Shown here: piece by piece, positions 44,862 through 56,972 of the stretch
How positions within the stretch are numbered: the stretch's first letter is position 1
Layout: each line of letters starts with the position of its first letter
Source: Mesocentrotus franciscanus
Lineage: Eukaryota > Echinodermata > Echinoidea > Camarodonta > Strongylocentrotidae
DNA length: 64,000 nt
Assembly (NCBI GenBank): GCA_037976565.1
Contig: CP137682.1
Location: forward strand, 21,690,800 to 21,754,799
Reading direction: 5' to 3'
Made by a program: the position numbers and the translations under genes
Notes under the pieces: generated by a model
The model's input: only the letters and a program-made list of their open reading frames with translations
Told to the model about the DNA's origin: nothing
Databases searched by the model: none

Positions 44862-45759
44862 CCGTGTGAGTCAAAAAAAAGTTTACACTCAGAAAATTGT
44901 CATTTATTTTAAAAGTCAGCTCTGAACGAAAGGTTATTATAATTTATGCATGTTTTGAAAGAGTGTTACATCCCAAAACGTTTGATATCATTTTTGTGTG
45001 GTATGTGTTCACACTTGGATGAACAGGAGGCATTGTTTGCGAGAGCGCAAAAATCGACTAGCGCAAAAGTATTAAAGTGAGAAAATGAATTGAATGTATC
45101 AATTGTGATGCATTGCATATGCTTTTTTCAGAAGCAAAGTCACACACACACACTTAAGGAACACACACTCACTCACATAGCACATTTAGATGCAGACTGA
45201 CCGAGTCCTTAGGGATAAACAATTCATTGTGATATTAATGCACCAAACTTTCATTATGGCATTATGATTAAATTTAAATTCCATTTTGATATTAAATGGG
45301 AAATTTGCGATTTTACAGAAATGTTCATTATGTAACAATGACTTGGCTGCGTGTATTTTTCATTTATCTGAGTGTGCGAATGCGCGAAAGTGTGTGTGTG
45401 TGTGTGTGGGTGAGTGTGACTCTGTGTGTGTGTTGATATGTGTGGAATGATTAATTTTGTTAGGGATGTTATTTGGATCTGCAAAGACCGAAATTAATAC
45501 CCAAATCCCAATTGTTTTATTCAAACATCACATAAGCATTATTTGGCGCAAGTCGATTTTTGCCCTCTCTTAAGCAATGTCTCCTGTTCATCCAAGCGTG
45601 AACACATACCACACAAAAATGATACCAAATGATTTGGGATAAAACACTCTAGACTTTCATAAGATGTATAATAATTTACTGTTCATAAATGATTTTAAAA
45701 ATAATTAGCAATTTCCTAGGTGTAAAGTGTAAACTTTCTTTTGACCAGGACTCACACTG
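44862..45759. mobile_element. Mariner-type fold-back MITE (about 0.9 kb)
   Basis: The ends read CCGTGTGAGTCAAAAAAAAG and, in reverse complement on the right, CAGTGTGAGTCCTGGTCAAA, both leading to AAGTTTACAC, with TA dinucleotides at the junctions. Long imperfect inverted arms (about 44930-45065 and 45545-45690, sharing GTGTGGTATGTGTTCAC and GGATGAACAGGAG) would fold into a large hairpin. The centre holds a (GT)n tract at 45387-45440. No transposase. It is absent from copy 1 near 32190. Confidence 0.8.
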
Positions 45760-46911
45760 TAGTAACCCCTCGGTGTATAAGAATACGAGTCACTGCATTC
45801 GCCCGGCCGCCGCGCCGGCCTGGCATTTGGGTACTAGCTACAGCTAGCGTGCCAGGCGTTACTATCGGGCCGGGCAGCGTCAGGCTAGCTCCAGTGACTG
45901 AATGGATTCCTGCCCTGCGATATGAAAATGAACTTGAACTTTATTGGAACACCTTTTAGCTCCGTGAGGGCAATTACAGGCTTAAAGGGATTGGGTATCT
46001 TTGCCTCAGATTCCAAAAAAAAAATCCTGGATTTAGCTCATGCTGCAATCATAATATTAAATATATTAGGGTCAGTCAGGCCATGACTTTTAGTTTACAA
46101 GCTGACTGCCTGTCTGATTATCGAGTTATTTATGATTGGAATCATTTCAAAACCATTTTCCCAACAGTTTTGATAACACTACAGTTTATTGGGGAAAATG
46201 AGTATGGTAAAACCGGTCACTCAAAGATTTTTACTTTTTTGAAGCACTTCATGATCATTTTGAAGCGCAAATTTTTTAGGGCTCAATATTAAACTATATC
46301 ACAGACACTGATAACACGTAGGACCATGCATCTCAGATTTTTAAAACTGGAAACATTGTTTAACAATGCCTTTAAACGAGCAAAAAGAATAAGAATAAAT
46401 AAACCATGAAGATAAAGCAACGTTTACTACATATTTACAAGATATATACAATTGTCACCGAGGGTTCTAGAACATTTACCCTCTGGACAATCAGCCCTCG
46501 GCCAATTACTAGCGGGACAATTACCCTAAGACACTGACCCCGATGACAACCAGACTGATCGTTTCCGAGGTGATGATATAGGCAAATTTCAAGAATATAT
46601 ATACTATTCGTTTCATTTTTGTTGGCAGTAAGGAATTTCTATATGTCTTCGCTTATAATTGCGAAACCCACACGTGACTGTTCTCTATCAAAATGCAGGC
46701 TGAATATAAACACAAATTCAATTTCAATCTATTTGAAACTCATATGAGCAGAGTTACACAAGCCTAAATCCCAAACACCCGTTTACAACAAAGCGATCTT
46801 TTGTACAACAGTAAAGTACAACAGTAAACACCAGTACTTTTCTACCAGAAAAGAATGATACAGATGAATATTTATAATTACATGTATCAAGACAAATAAA
46901 TTATCTTTTAC

Positions 46912-46991
46912 CGCCCATTTTTGTCCTTTTCTTGCCACCCGAGGACACAGCAGCCTTTCTTTTTATACCTTGACTTTGACTAGTAGATGCC
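46912..46991 (-). CDS. NLR linker basic exon, copy 2
   Basis: The 80-base exon has acceptor AATAAAG and donor G|GTAAAA. It reads ASTSQSQGIKRKAAVSS then GGKKRTKMG. It is open, in the same phase as copy 1, with two amino acid changes. The acceptor lost the pyrimidine before AG (AAAG instead of ATAG) and the donor is weaker, so this copy may splice less efficiently. Confidence 0.58.
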
Positions 46992-47041
46992 CTTTATTAG
47001 AAGAAAAGAAAGACAAAATAAAATTGAAACATATTAAATGT

Positions 47042-47403
47042 ATAGACCAGTTTTGGAAACGCCCTCCTCTCAAATAATGAAATGGAAGCTCTTATAACCA
47101 ATCACGTGAAAGAATATGTTTTTACTAATACGTGATGATACAAAATTTGCCGGGAAACCGCCTATTAATTGATATATTTGGTAAATTATCATATCTATCC
47201 GGACTGGATAGATATAGGGTAGTCCCATATACATCTTTCTGTGTACAGTGCTTGTAACTTTACCAAGACTGGGCCAATTTTTTAAAATCATTTTGATGAT
47301 TCCAGAACCTTGCAGTACACACCAATAGTTGATCAACCTTTTCTGATCGATTCCACAACGTTTCTTTCACAATGCAATCGCATGACCAGAACTGGTCTGT
47401 AAC
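47042..47403. mobile_element. MITE family X, copy 3 (best-defined ends)
   Basis: The left end TATAGACCAGTTTTGG and reverse-complemented right end ACAGACCAGTTCTGG form an inverted repeat. Copy 1 of the linker block (near 33460) has the uninterrupted site ATATTAAAGATAG. It matches 6838-7230 and 11590-12345 in part. Confidence 0.8.
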
Positions 47404-47921
47404 TTTAAAGATAGAAAAAAAACTAAAATATGAAAACAAAAACCACCACCCCCCCCCCACTAAAAAACACAAACACTTGCCTTCCCTTTACAATAGTAAC
47501 CTGATTCAGGTAAGCTTTTTCATTAACTAATGATTATACTGATGCCCCAACCAGTGGCGTAGTTATACTAAGGACATGTGCCCACGTGCGCCGTCCCATC
47601 GGAAAAGAATTAAATTATACCCCAAAGAGGGGATAGAGGCTGGGCATGGAAATTTGAAAAAGAGATGAATCGTCCCCTCACACAAAGACATTGTTCTCTC
47701 GTATTTCATGCACCTTGAACTAACAGTGCCCACTTTAATATCAGTGCTTTCAATAGCTAGACTAATGCTACGCCAGTGATCCTTACCATTTCAGATGACT
47801 AATTTCTTAGTTCCTATATTTTCGGGGAAAGGTCCTTAGATATTATATTCCTTTTAGTTTGCCTAAAGAGGATTATTTCCATTTGAGTTATAATGAGGAA
47901 AATTCACCCCCGTTTTCTTAC

Positions 47922-48045
47922 TCAGCTGAATAATTGTGGATAGTCATATTTGTCACCGGTCCAGTCATTGTGGAGCCTTTGACCTTTGACATTCCAGAGG
48001 CATTGATAGTTTGAGCACCTCCACTCTGATGAGGCGTTTCAGGTT
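47922..48045 (-). CDS. NLR linker beta-motif exon, copy 2
   Basis: The 124-base exon has acceptor TCATTTTACAG and donor GA|GTAAGA. It reads PETPHQSGGAQTINASG, MSKVKGSTMTGPVTNMTIHN, YSA. Differences from copy 1 are few (Glu/Val, Gly/Asp, Ile/Val), so the beta-type motif is unchanged. In the model it lies upstream of copy 1 in the same transcript and would supply a second motif. Confidence 0.63.
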
Positions 48046-48882
48046 CTGTAAAATGAAAGATCGATGTTATCTATTATAATTAGATACATAAGCATAATCA
48101 TCATCACCATCATTACCACCATCACCTCGTCATCTTCATGTTACATCAAGCAGCACTTGTAAAGAAGCTCTCGTTAAAAATGTCGTCTATAAGAAAGTGG
48201 GCACTGTGACTAGTTCTTTTTGTTTTGTATAGTTTTCATGGTATATGCATTTGCATGGGGAAAATTGTGGCTGGTGCAGGTTATTACGGACTGATCGTTG
48301 CTGTGGTTGTGATATAGACAAATTTCAAGGATGTATCATGAATGGATATGTAGTTAATTATACATTGATTTGTAGATGGTGGAATGATTCTGATAGTTCA
48401 GAAGAAAAAGGAATTCAAGGGTTAAGTACTAGTAAAAGAATGGAGATGGCCTATCCAACGTAGGGAGGACCGGAGTCGAAATATTTCTTTGGCTGCCGGC
48501 CAAGGAAAAGAATGCGTTCAAAAATATTTCTCAGTATTTCGTGGTAAGTTATAGATGTTTAAATCCTCTAGTTAGAATCGCCACATTAATTGAGATATGT
48601 CTAACACACGATCGCGACATGACTGAGGTCTGTGTAGACTAGCTTTACATGATGAATGTCATGTTAATGGCCTTTTATTCTAAAATTGATTATTATCCAT
48701 TCCAAGAAGGAAAAATACTTACTGCGCCCCCTCTTCGGACGACTACCCGACGGTGCAGCTGCGAATTTACGAAATAAAAAGCATAATTCACAAATAGCTG
48801 TCATGCCGAGTATTGATTACAAATTGTCTTACACAAATTTTCCACGAAAATTGTATGGAGAGAGGGAGAGAGGGAAAGTGAA

Positions 48883-48913
<31 letters not shown>

Positions 48914-49300
48914 TAACTGACGTTAGGCATATAAGTAAAAAACCACCCCTACCCCCTCCACCCCAACTAAAAAGTAACTTCCACATCCCCCTCCAAAATG
49001 TAAGGACTCAGAAATATACATTTAGTAGCAGTATATTGCCACATAGCCCTAGCTTTATTTCATAGAATGTTGTTTTCAATGGTTATTTAATACTGTGTAA
49101 ATCAATGAAAAATTATTTCTGGAATCTTATGATCAAATCGGGTGAAACAAATCGATTCAAATTTGTACTATTTAGTAGTAGCAAATTCTATTGTTTTTAT
49201 AGATATATCACTTCGTTTATCTTTCGTTTTAGATATTATTGCAAGAGACTTATTGCTTTTATCTAAATTAATGCACTAAAACAAGTATTTGTCTAATCAC

Positions 49301-49336
49301 CTTCATCAGATTCCTCCTCTTCTTCATGAACTTCAT
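49301..49336 (-). CDS. Acidic microexon 2c (36 bases), copy 2
   Basis: The sequence equals microexon 1e, with acceptor CACCCTGTAG, donor G|GTGATT and phase 1 at both ends, encoding (D)EVHEEEEESDE. It is the last microexon before the copy 2 beta-motif exon. Confidence 0.53.
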
Positions 49337-49800
49337 CTACAGGGTGAAATTGAATAAATAGAATTGAAAAGACAATGGTATATTTATAAAGCTTAAATCA
49401 TGATATCAAAATGTCCTATGTACATCTAATTTTTTTGCGAAAACAGTAACATCGTGGAGAACTGATTATAGGTCAGTGTGGCAGGTTTGTCAATATGCAT
49501 ATATTTTGTTTAAATGGGTGCAAAACAAAAATGAATAAACATCATGATTTAGACACTAAATGGTAATGATTGACTTGACACGTTCTAACTGACTCATGAA
49601 AATGACAATTTAAAAATCATAAAGATACGAATATATTTACGAGCAGTTATCATTTCATTTACACTTGTGATTTGAAATAATACCTTGGATGGTTCATACT
49701 ATAGTTGGTGCTGAAAATCAGTCTACACTTAGATATTATTGTAAGAGATTAATTGATTGAACTGAATTATTGAATTCAAAACAAATATTTGCTTAATCAC

Positions 49801-49836
49801 CTTCATCAGATTCCTCCTCTTCTTCATGAACTTCAT
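49801..49836 (-). CDS. Acidic microexon 2b (36 bases), copy 2
   Basis: Identical to 2c. The intron upstream of it is a hybrid: its first part matches the 500-base unit type and its second part (GACGATAAATTTAAGTGCG) the 630-base type, the expected product of unequal exchange between units. Confidence 0.53.
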
Positions 49837-50475
49837 CTACAGGGTGAAATTGAATAAATAGAATTGAAAAGACAATGGTATATTTATAAAGCTTAAATCA
49901 TGATATCAAATGTCCTATGTTCATCTAATTTTCTGCGAAAATGACGATAAATTTAAGTGCGTCATGAACTGTAACATCGTAGAGAACTATTTATAGGTCA
50001 GTGTTGCAGGTTTGTCAATGTTCTTATATTTTGTTTACATGGGCGCAAAACAAAAATAAACCTTGATTAACAAACTTAATGATAACTGCTTATCTTGAAA
50101 CGATCTAAAATTGTTGCTCATGCAAGTCATCACAGACTGACCGTTGTAGTCTAAAATGTAACTTCCATATCCCTCTCCCATTTTAAGGACTCAGAAATAT
50201 ATATTTAGTAGCAGTATATTGCCACATAGCCCTAGCTTCTTTGAATAGAAAGTTGTTTTCATTGGTTATTCAATACTGTGTATATCAATGAAAAATTATT
50301 CTGGAATCTTATGATAAAATCAGGCGAAACAAATCGATTCATAATCTTACTATTTATTACTAGCAAATTATATTGTTTTTCTAGATACATCGCTTCGTTT
50401 ATCTTTCGTATTATATATTAATCTATTTAACTGAATAACTGAATTAAAAACATTATTATATTTTTGTCTAATCAC

Positions 50476-50505
50476 CTTCAGCAGATTCCTCCTCTTCTTC
50501 ACGAC
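50476..50505 (-). CDS. Acidic microexon 2a (30 bases), copy 2
   Basis: Acceptor ACATCCAG, donor G|GTGATT. It reads (G)REEEEESAE, phase 1. It is the 5'-most exon that can be supported for this gene. An upstream exon ending in phase 1 must exist, but none was found to the right. Confidence 0.48.
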
Positions 50506-50620
50506 CTGGATGTAGGGTGACTGGATTGAATTGAATTGAAAAGAAACCAATATATGTAAAATATGCAAAATATGTAATTTTCTGTGACTATGACGATAAC
50601 TCAATTCAAAGTGGTCATGA

Positions 50621-53550
50621 ACAGTAACATCGTGGAGATTTAATACATTGTGATATGAACCCTTTTTACTGTTAATTTAAGTTTAATATATTCGCCTATT
50701 AGTTCCGTTAAAAATGCTGATATACAATCATTAGTCTCACTTATTTAATATATTTCTTTGTACACACTTAGAATGTATGTGTCATACTTCTAAATATGTT
50801 TTCTTTTTGTTGTACTCTCATACCCCGAGAAGGGTTCGATGAAGTTTATAAATATTATACTACTATACTATTTTATACTAGATGGGACCTGGGGGCACAG
50901 GCCCCCCCCCCCTCCCCTAGAGAAATAACCCCACAAATATCCAAGCCCCTCCGTAATGTTTTTGGGAGGAACATTTAGAAATTGAATGAAAGAACGCCAA
51001 GCCCCCAAAGTACCCCGAAGCCCCCTCCCCCACCAAATAGGCCTACATAGATTGTGTCCTGGTAAGCCCGAGCCCGATGAGCTCTTAGAGACGCTATCGA
51101 TGAATAATATTAATCGCAATATAAAATCAGAATATTATTATCATTATTATCTAAGCAGTACAGTAGCAGTCTTTGCTCAGTAATTAAATACACTATCGTC
51201 ATAAAACGTTAATTCAAGAGTGTTCACTTGTGTTTTATAAAGAGAAACATGTCTGGTATTGCTAATTATCAGGCCTTACCATTTGTATCTGTGATTCCAA
51301 CCATGGCTATGAGTCTGTTTCATAAATGTATCTGTGAAGATGAAAACATTTTGAAAGAGAAGACGGAAAATAAGCTAAAGATGATATTACAATTTGAAGG
51401 CCAACCAAGGAAAACTAGACAGGATCCAGGGGCCGGGCCGCCCCCCCCCCCAAAAAAAAAAAATAGGTAGAAACACCTTTTTTGTTTAAAAAAAGAAGAC
51501 GGGCCCCCTCCCCTGGCAACAACAAATAACCACTATTTATAACAATTGAAAAATTATTCCTGTATATGATTTGATCAAACTATATACATTCATATGTTTC
51601 AATTTCTTAAAAAACTTTTACCATCTGTTTTTTACTAATAGGTAATTACCCCATTCGTCAAAGTCAAAACTTACATCACCCACTTTGTCGTTCAACTTCA
51701 CTGTATAATCTCATTTGTTGGGGTACGGGAATGGAATTCATTGAATCATGACCTAAGATCCAGTTTTACAATTAACAGATTTAAATCAATGTCCAAAAAG
51801 GTATTTTTCAAAGAATTGAGTTGAGTCGGTACTTCTTTTTCCAATCTTTCTTCTACTTTTATTTCTTTCTTAGTTCTATGTTTCGCTCCTTTCTATTCTT
51901 TCTGGGTAACCTCCTTCATGAATGTGTGTGTGTGTGTGTGTGTGTGTATTTGTTGTTAGGCTATATGTATTTGCGTTCCCGGGCCCGCGTTCTACATTAG
52001 TAAAATAATATCCGAACTAGACAAAGTATATTTAGGCATATATATCATTTATATGGTGAAAAACACACGGGTCCGTATTTCAATACTTTCGTCCCAGGTA
52101 AAAAATAGTACCGATATGTTTACCTATTAATAAATTTTAATGAAATTTATTTTAGGCTTTGGCATACTCTAAAATAAGATACCAACGACATTCAAGCTAT
52201 GTAACATATTAATACCCTAACCTATAGGCCGAATTTGTAGTACTAAGCCTATGAGGTTGCGAATTTGGTATAGGTTCGTGTAGAAAACAAGAAAATGTGT
52301 TAATTTTGAAACAGCAAATTATTACTATAAAATCACTAGACATTGCTTTATATTTCAAATATGTTCGATAATTGCATCCCCCTCCCAAAAAAGGGTCTTT
52401 GTTCAAGTCTGCGTACCTGGGGCATTCAGGGAGTAGTGATTGAAATAATTCCAGAAAAACATTATAAACTTATATGGATCTTATGACAATAGTCTATTCT
52501 ACTACTCTATCTGGTTGTCTTTTTGTTCATAAACGATGTCCTTAAGTTACCAGTTCTCAACTTAACATACAGGAGTACATGATGCTTTTAACGCAAATAA
52601 CACCTGCTGGCTATTATCGCAAGGTCTATTTGATTTTTAAAATCTCTTTCAATCACACTTAGGCCTGTTTTTGACATCAATTAATTTGTATATTGCACGA
52701 CAGTATACAGTCATGATGTGCAATACACAACATCGGGAACCTTGACAATTACATGGATCTCATAACTTTTATTTTAAAATCTGTCAAAACATGTTCTCAG
52801 ACTTTATTATTCCACAATTTTCCTTCTTCTTCGGCAACAGAACCCCCTTCTCAACCAAACACATTGACTTGATCTGAGGGGGATTTTTCTTTTATATTTG
52901 AATATTCCAACAATTTCAACTTGATTTGAACACATTTCATAAGAAAGGGATACTGAACCTTCCCTTGAAAGACAAACCAATATGAACCTACCACTTTTGG
53001 GGGTATATGGTAGTTCTAGCGGTCATGTTCGTGTTACGTGTTGGTCTACAAACTGACTCTTATCTTGAGTCTGCCCTATTAGATGCTAATCATCATATGT
53101 CATTGATACACGTCTATAAAAAGATGTTTTTAAACACGCAAACACACACAAATACCTGCGCGCGCGCACATATTCGAACAAACGCACGCCTAGGTAGATG
53201 AATAAAACATTATTCAGTGCGTATCAACAAAAAAATATCCAACTTTGGCAGATTCCTATTTAGAAGTTATAACCTGTGTAACACTAAATTATATTGCATT
53301 TTGAAGAGTAACTAATTATCTCTTTAATGATATCTTATTCATAAATCTGCTGCCACTGATGACTGAGAAGCAGTCCATTAAAAAAGCGTTGTAAAAAAAA
53401 CCCTCTTGTACAAAGTTTAGACTGAAGCAATGAACATGGGTCAAAATGCTTTATATTACGCTTTATTATTTCTCTCCGAAAACAATTGTTCACATATTCG
53501 CATATTCGCATTGGTTTTGTGCCTAAGAAGAGTAAAGGTAATAAGGTCAA
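50621..53550. other. No supported gene; transposon fragment at 51424-51530
   Basis: Mostly AT-rich unique sequence. 51424-51530 (GGATCCAGGGGCCGGGCC, AGAAACACCTTTTTTG) matches part of hAT family C. A poly-C/poly-G stretch with ACCCCACAAATATCCAAGCC lies at 50895-51030, and a (TG)n tract at 51925-51948. The plus-strand open stretch at 51228-51420 does not resemble a known protein and runs into the hAT fragment. Confidence 0.55.
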
Positions 53551-53745
53551 GCCCCGGGGGGGGGGGGTGGGTACTCACATATTAAGACATACGGGATGTG
53601 CCTCTCTAATGTTGTGGAAAATGGGCCCTTATTTCGAGAAAATTACCCCAAATTACCCTTTAAAATGTGTAGGGGTTTTGAGGCTTGAGCATAACACCCC
53701 CGTCCAAACCAAATCTGAGTACCCCCTCCCGCTCCCCTCCCCGGG
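53551..53745. mobile_element. Small MITE with GGGTACTCA inverted ends
   Basis: The left end is GGGTGGGTACTCACATATT and the right end is TGAGTACCCCCTCCC, each outside-flanked by poly-G or poly-C and a direct repeat AGGTCAA (53544-53550 and 53746-53752). About 195 bases, non-coding. Confidence 0.75.
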
Positions 53746-53848
53746 AGGTCAACTCAGACTCGAGCAAGGGCTCATTAAAAAGCGAAATTAATGATATTCT
53801 CTTTGCTCCGATGACACAATCTTGGCTTCTCTCGCATCGCTTGTTTAA

Positions 53849-54252
53849 AGGGAGTGTAGCTTGGCAAATACTTGTTAACGCCATCTACGTCTTCTTTTGG
53901 ACAACTGCACGTAAACGAATGGACTTGATTAGGGACTTTTAGATTTGCACGTCAACATAGTGGAATGCAACGTGTGACGTCCTTATAAGGCACTGTGATG
54001 TCCTTTTAAGGCACTGCCGGGCACGGCCCCGTGCCTTAACACAATGTCACACGTGGCAGTCCACGCTCTCGTCGTGTAAATCTAAAAGTCCCTAATACTA
54101 GCGTTCGCGAAACAGACCGAAGTTCTCCTCACGCTTCGGTTTCGCGTATGTTGCACGCACGTGATTGCTGCGGTCGCGTCGTCCGTAGTCACCCGATTGG
54201 ACCCGAGTCAGGCCACGGGAAAGACACGTAGTCTCGTCAGGCTACACTCCCT
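53849..54252. mobile_element. piggyBac-like MITE (404 bp) with a nested hairpin
   Basis: Perfect inverted ends AGGGAGTGTAGC and GCTACACTCCCT are flanked on both sides by TTAA (53845-53848 and 54253-54256), the piggyBac target. Inside, TTAGGGACTTTTAGATTTGC (about 53930) and AAATCTAAAAGTCCCTAA (about 54077) form a second inverted pair enclosing repeats of GTCCTTATAAGGCACTG type. Non-coding. Confidence 0.88.
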
Positions 54253-54256
54253 TTAA

Positions 54257-55672
54257 GGTAAAATGGACAAAGATTACTTGCATGGATGCTATCTATCTTC
54301 TTCAAGAAAAAGTCAATATCTTTGAAAATCATGAACTTGCTTTCTTGTATATACTTATTATGTGAGGTTAGTAAACTTTCCACGTTTGGATGTACGCGTA
54401 CGGTTCGAGACAAATACATACTGCACCTTACTCAACGTAAGCGTGTGAAGCGGTGCAATCGAAAAGTGAGATTTTATATACCATGAGACAAGAAGTTGGA
54501 AGGCTGTTCAAAATATGTTAAGGTGATTCTGTGGTCATGTGAAAGCTTAGAAACATTGTATCAGTTTAAACAATGAAGCCCTGAAGCACAAAACAGATTT
54601 TAACGTTTAAAAGGATTTAAGACCAAAGTAACGCTTGCATATAGCGTGACCCACATTGAGTGCATCAGAATAAACTTGGTACATACAGATTTTGACGGCA
54701 CTCATTAGAAAATCCTGGTGCTTATTCATCTGAGGCAGCACAATTATGAATAAGGTATCATCAGACAGGAAACAACCTCCTTTCACAAAATAGATTCATA
54801 GGTCGCAATTATGACGCTGTAATTATGAGCTACTAAAGTTGGGTATACTTTCATTGATACACACTGTATAATGCTGCGTCTTGTATATCAAAGGCATTAC
54901 AATCTTCATTAAAAAAAAAATGACGACTTTCGAAAGAACTATTTGTTTTTAAATACCTTGATTTGAATTATTTGCTATGCGGGTCACGCACACCAGTTTT
55001 ACACGAAAGAAATCTGAAGAGCGTGGGTGTTAGGCGCTCAAAAGCTTTTTAGCGGAACAGATTTTAAAGAGGAAAATTACAATGGAAAATGAGGGAGTTA
55101 AAAATCCATGCATGTCTAAATTTGGGCATATTTCTCCGTTTGGCTTCGATGCAAACATGGCTGGAAAAAAGTACTGTATACAAGAACAATCCGACAAACC
55201 TACCATAACTGAAAAGTGATTTCAATAACTAGTCTTTAGTTAATGACACTTTTAATTTAAACAAAAGATGATATTCACGCTCTCAGAACCCAATGGAGAA
55301 GATCGCAGATTATATATACATGTATATGTATACTAAAATCTAAAGTAGGGCCTATTCACCGTAGGTTAAACACTAAAACATAAATGCCGAACGTGGAGAA
55401 CAGTATTAAACTAATGAACTATTATCATGCTTTAATTATGTAGGGAATAAGAAACTGTGTTTATTTGGGGACCATAAGCTCATAACTTGGTCGCTTTTGA
55501 TAGGCCAATGTCTAGTATCACTAATACTAACACTTACTATATACCAATGTAGGCTGCACAAACGTTTGGCAAACACACTTGGTCAAATAAGTATTACTGG
55601 GCCGATTGTATTCATCCAAAAGAAATCAGATTGCAAAATACGTCGTCGCCATGTTCGCCCATTTCAAACGTT
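54257..55672. other. No supported gene
   Basis: The minus-strand open stretch 54419-54252 (SLLTSHNKYIQESKFMIFKD and FFLKKIDSIHA before a possible donor GTAATC) has a helical look, but no clear acceptor and no family match, so it is not called. The rest is AT-rich. Confidence 0.45.
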
Positions 55673-56972
55673 GATGGACACAGGCGCGGATCCAGGGGGG
55701 AGGCCGAGCGGGCCTTGGCCCCCAAAAAAAAAAGAGAGAGAAGGAAAAGAAGAGAAAGAAGGAAGAAGAAAAGGGGGAAAAGAAGGAGGTCGGGGGAGGG
55801 GCCGAAAGGGCATTGCCTCCTAGGCTGTTGCCTCCCCCCCCCCAGTAAAAAAAATAAGAGAGAAGGAAGGAAAGGGAAAGAAAAAAGGAAAAGAGGAGAT
55901 AAAGGGAAGGAAAAAAGAGGAAGAAGAAAAGAAAAGAAGGGGGATATCAGTTGCAATTTTCCCGCCAAGTTGTGGATCGGGGGCTTGCCTCTAACCCCCC
56001 CCCCCCCCCAAAATAGAGAGAAGGAAGGGAAAGGGAAAAAAAGACGAAGAAGAAAAGAAAAGGGTGAAAAGAAGGGGAGATCAGTTGCGATTAATTCCGC
56101 CAACAACGTGTGGATCGGGGGGAGGGGGAGTCTAATGGCCCCTGCCCCCCCCTACAGCAAACCTAAAAGAGAGAGAGAAGGGAAAGGGACACTTGCTGAA
56201 ATGACACAATTTTCCGAGTTTTTTCCTCACTTTTTTAGTAAATTATACTCTTTAATGCGTTTGTTGGAAAATGACAAATTCCTAAATTTACAGTCAAGCA
56301 AGATATTTCCGAGTTTTTTCTTCACTTTTTAGTAAATTATACTTTTTATGCGTTTGTTGGAAAATAATAAATTCCTAAATTTACAGTCAGGCAAGAAATA
56401 TGCTTATTTAGAGGCCTACATGTCAGGGCCCGCGGAACTGGGGATCGAGGGCCTCGAGCCCCAACTTTTTTGAAAAAGTATATTAAAGAAAATTAGAAAG
56501 AAAGAATAGTGACCTGCCAGTGTCACAAAATAATGGGGTATAAAAATATGCTCATCTGACCGTGATTAAATGCCTATAACCCTGAGCTTCCGGGGCTCTG
56601 CCCCTGATTCCACCTAGGGGATCTAAGGCAGGCCCCTGGATGCTCATCTGACGGTAATTTAATGCCTAAAACCCCTGAGCTTCTGGGGACTCCGCCCCCT
56701 GGACCCCACACCAATTATTGTCTTGCCAGTGTCACAAATAAGGTATAACAAAAATGCTCATCTGACCGTAATTAAACGCATAAAACCCTGAGCTTCCGGG
56801 GCTCTGCCCTGGACCCAACCAAGGGCCCCAAGGCGGGCCCCTGGATACTCACCTGACTGTAATTTAATGCCTAAAACCCTTGAGCTTCCGGGGGTTCGCC
56901 TGGACCCCTCGCCATTTAGTGACCTGCGAGTGTCACAAATAAGGTATCAAAATATGTTCATCTGACCGTAAT

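Larger units (their letters stand above)
1..50505 (-). other. NLR-type immune receptor gene, composite minus-strand model
   Basis: This entry joins the exons listed below into one inferred gene, transcribed right to left. The order is acidic microexons, beta-motif exon, basic exon, a second round of the same block, NACHT exon, divergent LRR exon, then thirteen LRR cassettes continuing past base 1. Junction phases agree throughout. Each linker microexon leaves one base that the next exon completes, the basic exon ends with one base that the NACHT exon completes with two, and the NACHT and LRR exons all join in phase 0. NLR proteins are cytosolic sensors: the LRRs detect ligand, NACHT oligomerises with ATP, and an N-terminal domain signals. 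That N-terminal exon is not visible, and neither is a 3' terminal exon. Linking the linker block to the NACHT exon rests on phase and proximity only and is the weaker part of the model. Confidence 0.6.
44690..50620. repeat. Linker-block tandem duplication, copy 2
   Basis: This is the paralogue of copy 1 (31985-43440 without its insertions). It contains two insertions of its own: a mariner-type fold-back element (44862-45759) and MITE X (47042-47403). Three microexon units are present against five in copy 1. Confidence 0.92.

Noticed and set aside
54237..54419. Possible helical N-terminal exon of the NLR gene on the minus strand
   Set aside because: No good acceptor, weak donor, runs into the piggyBac-like MITE, and no Death-fold pattern could be recognised.
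55612..56332. Overlapping ORFs of 164 and 233 codons rich in Lys/Glu/Arg or Pro/Phe/Leu
   Set aside because: Same low-complexity purine modules inside a hAT element.
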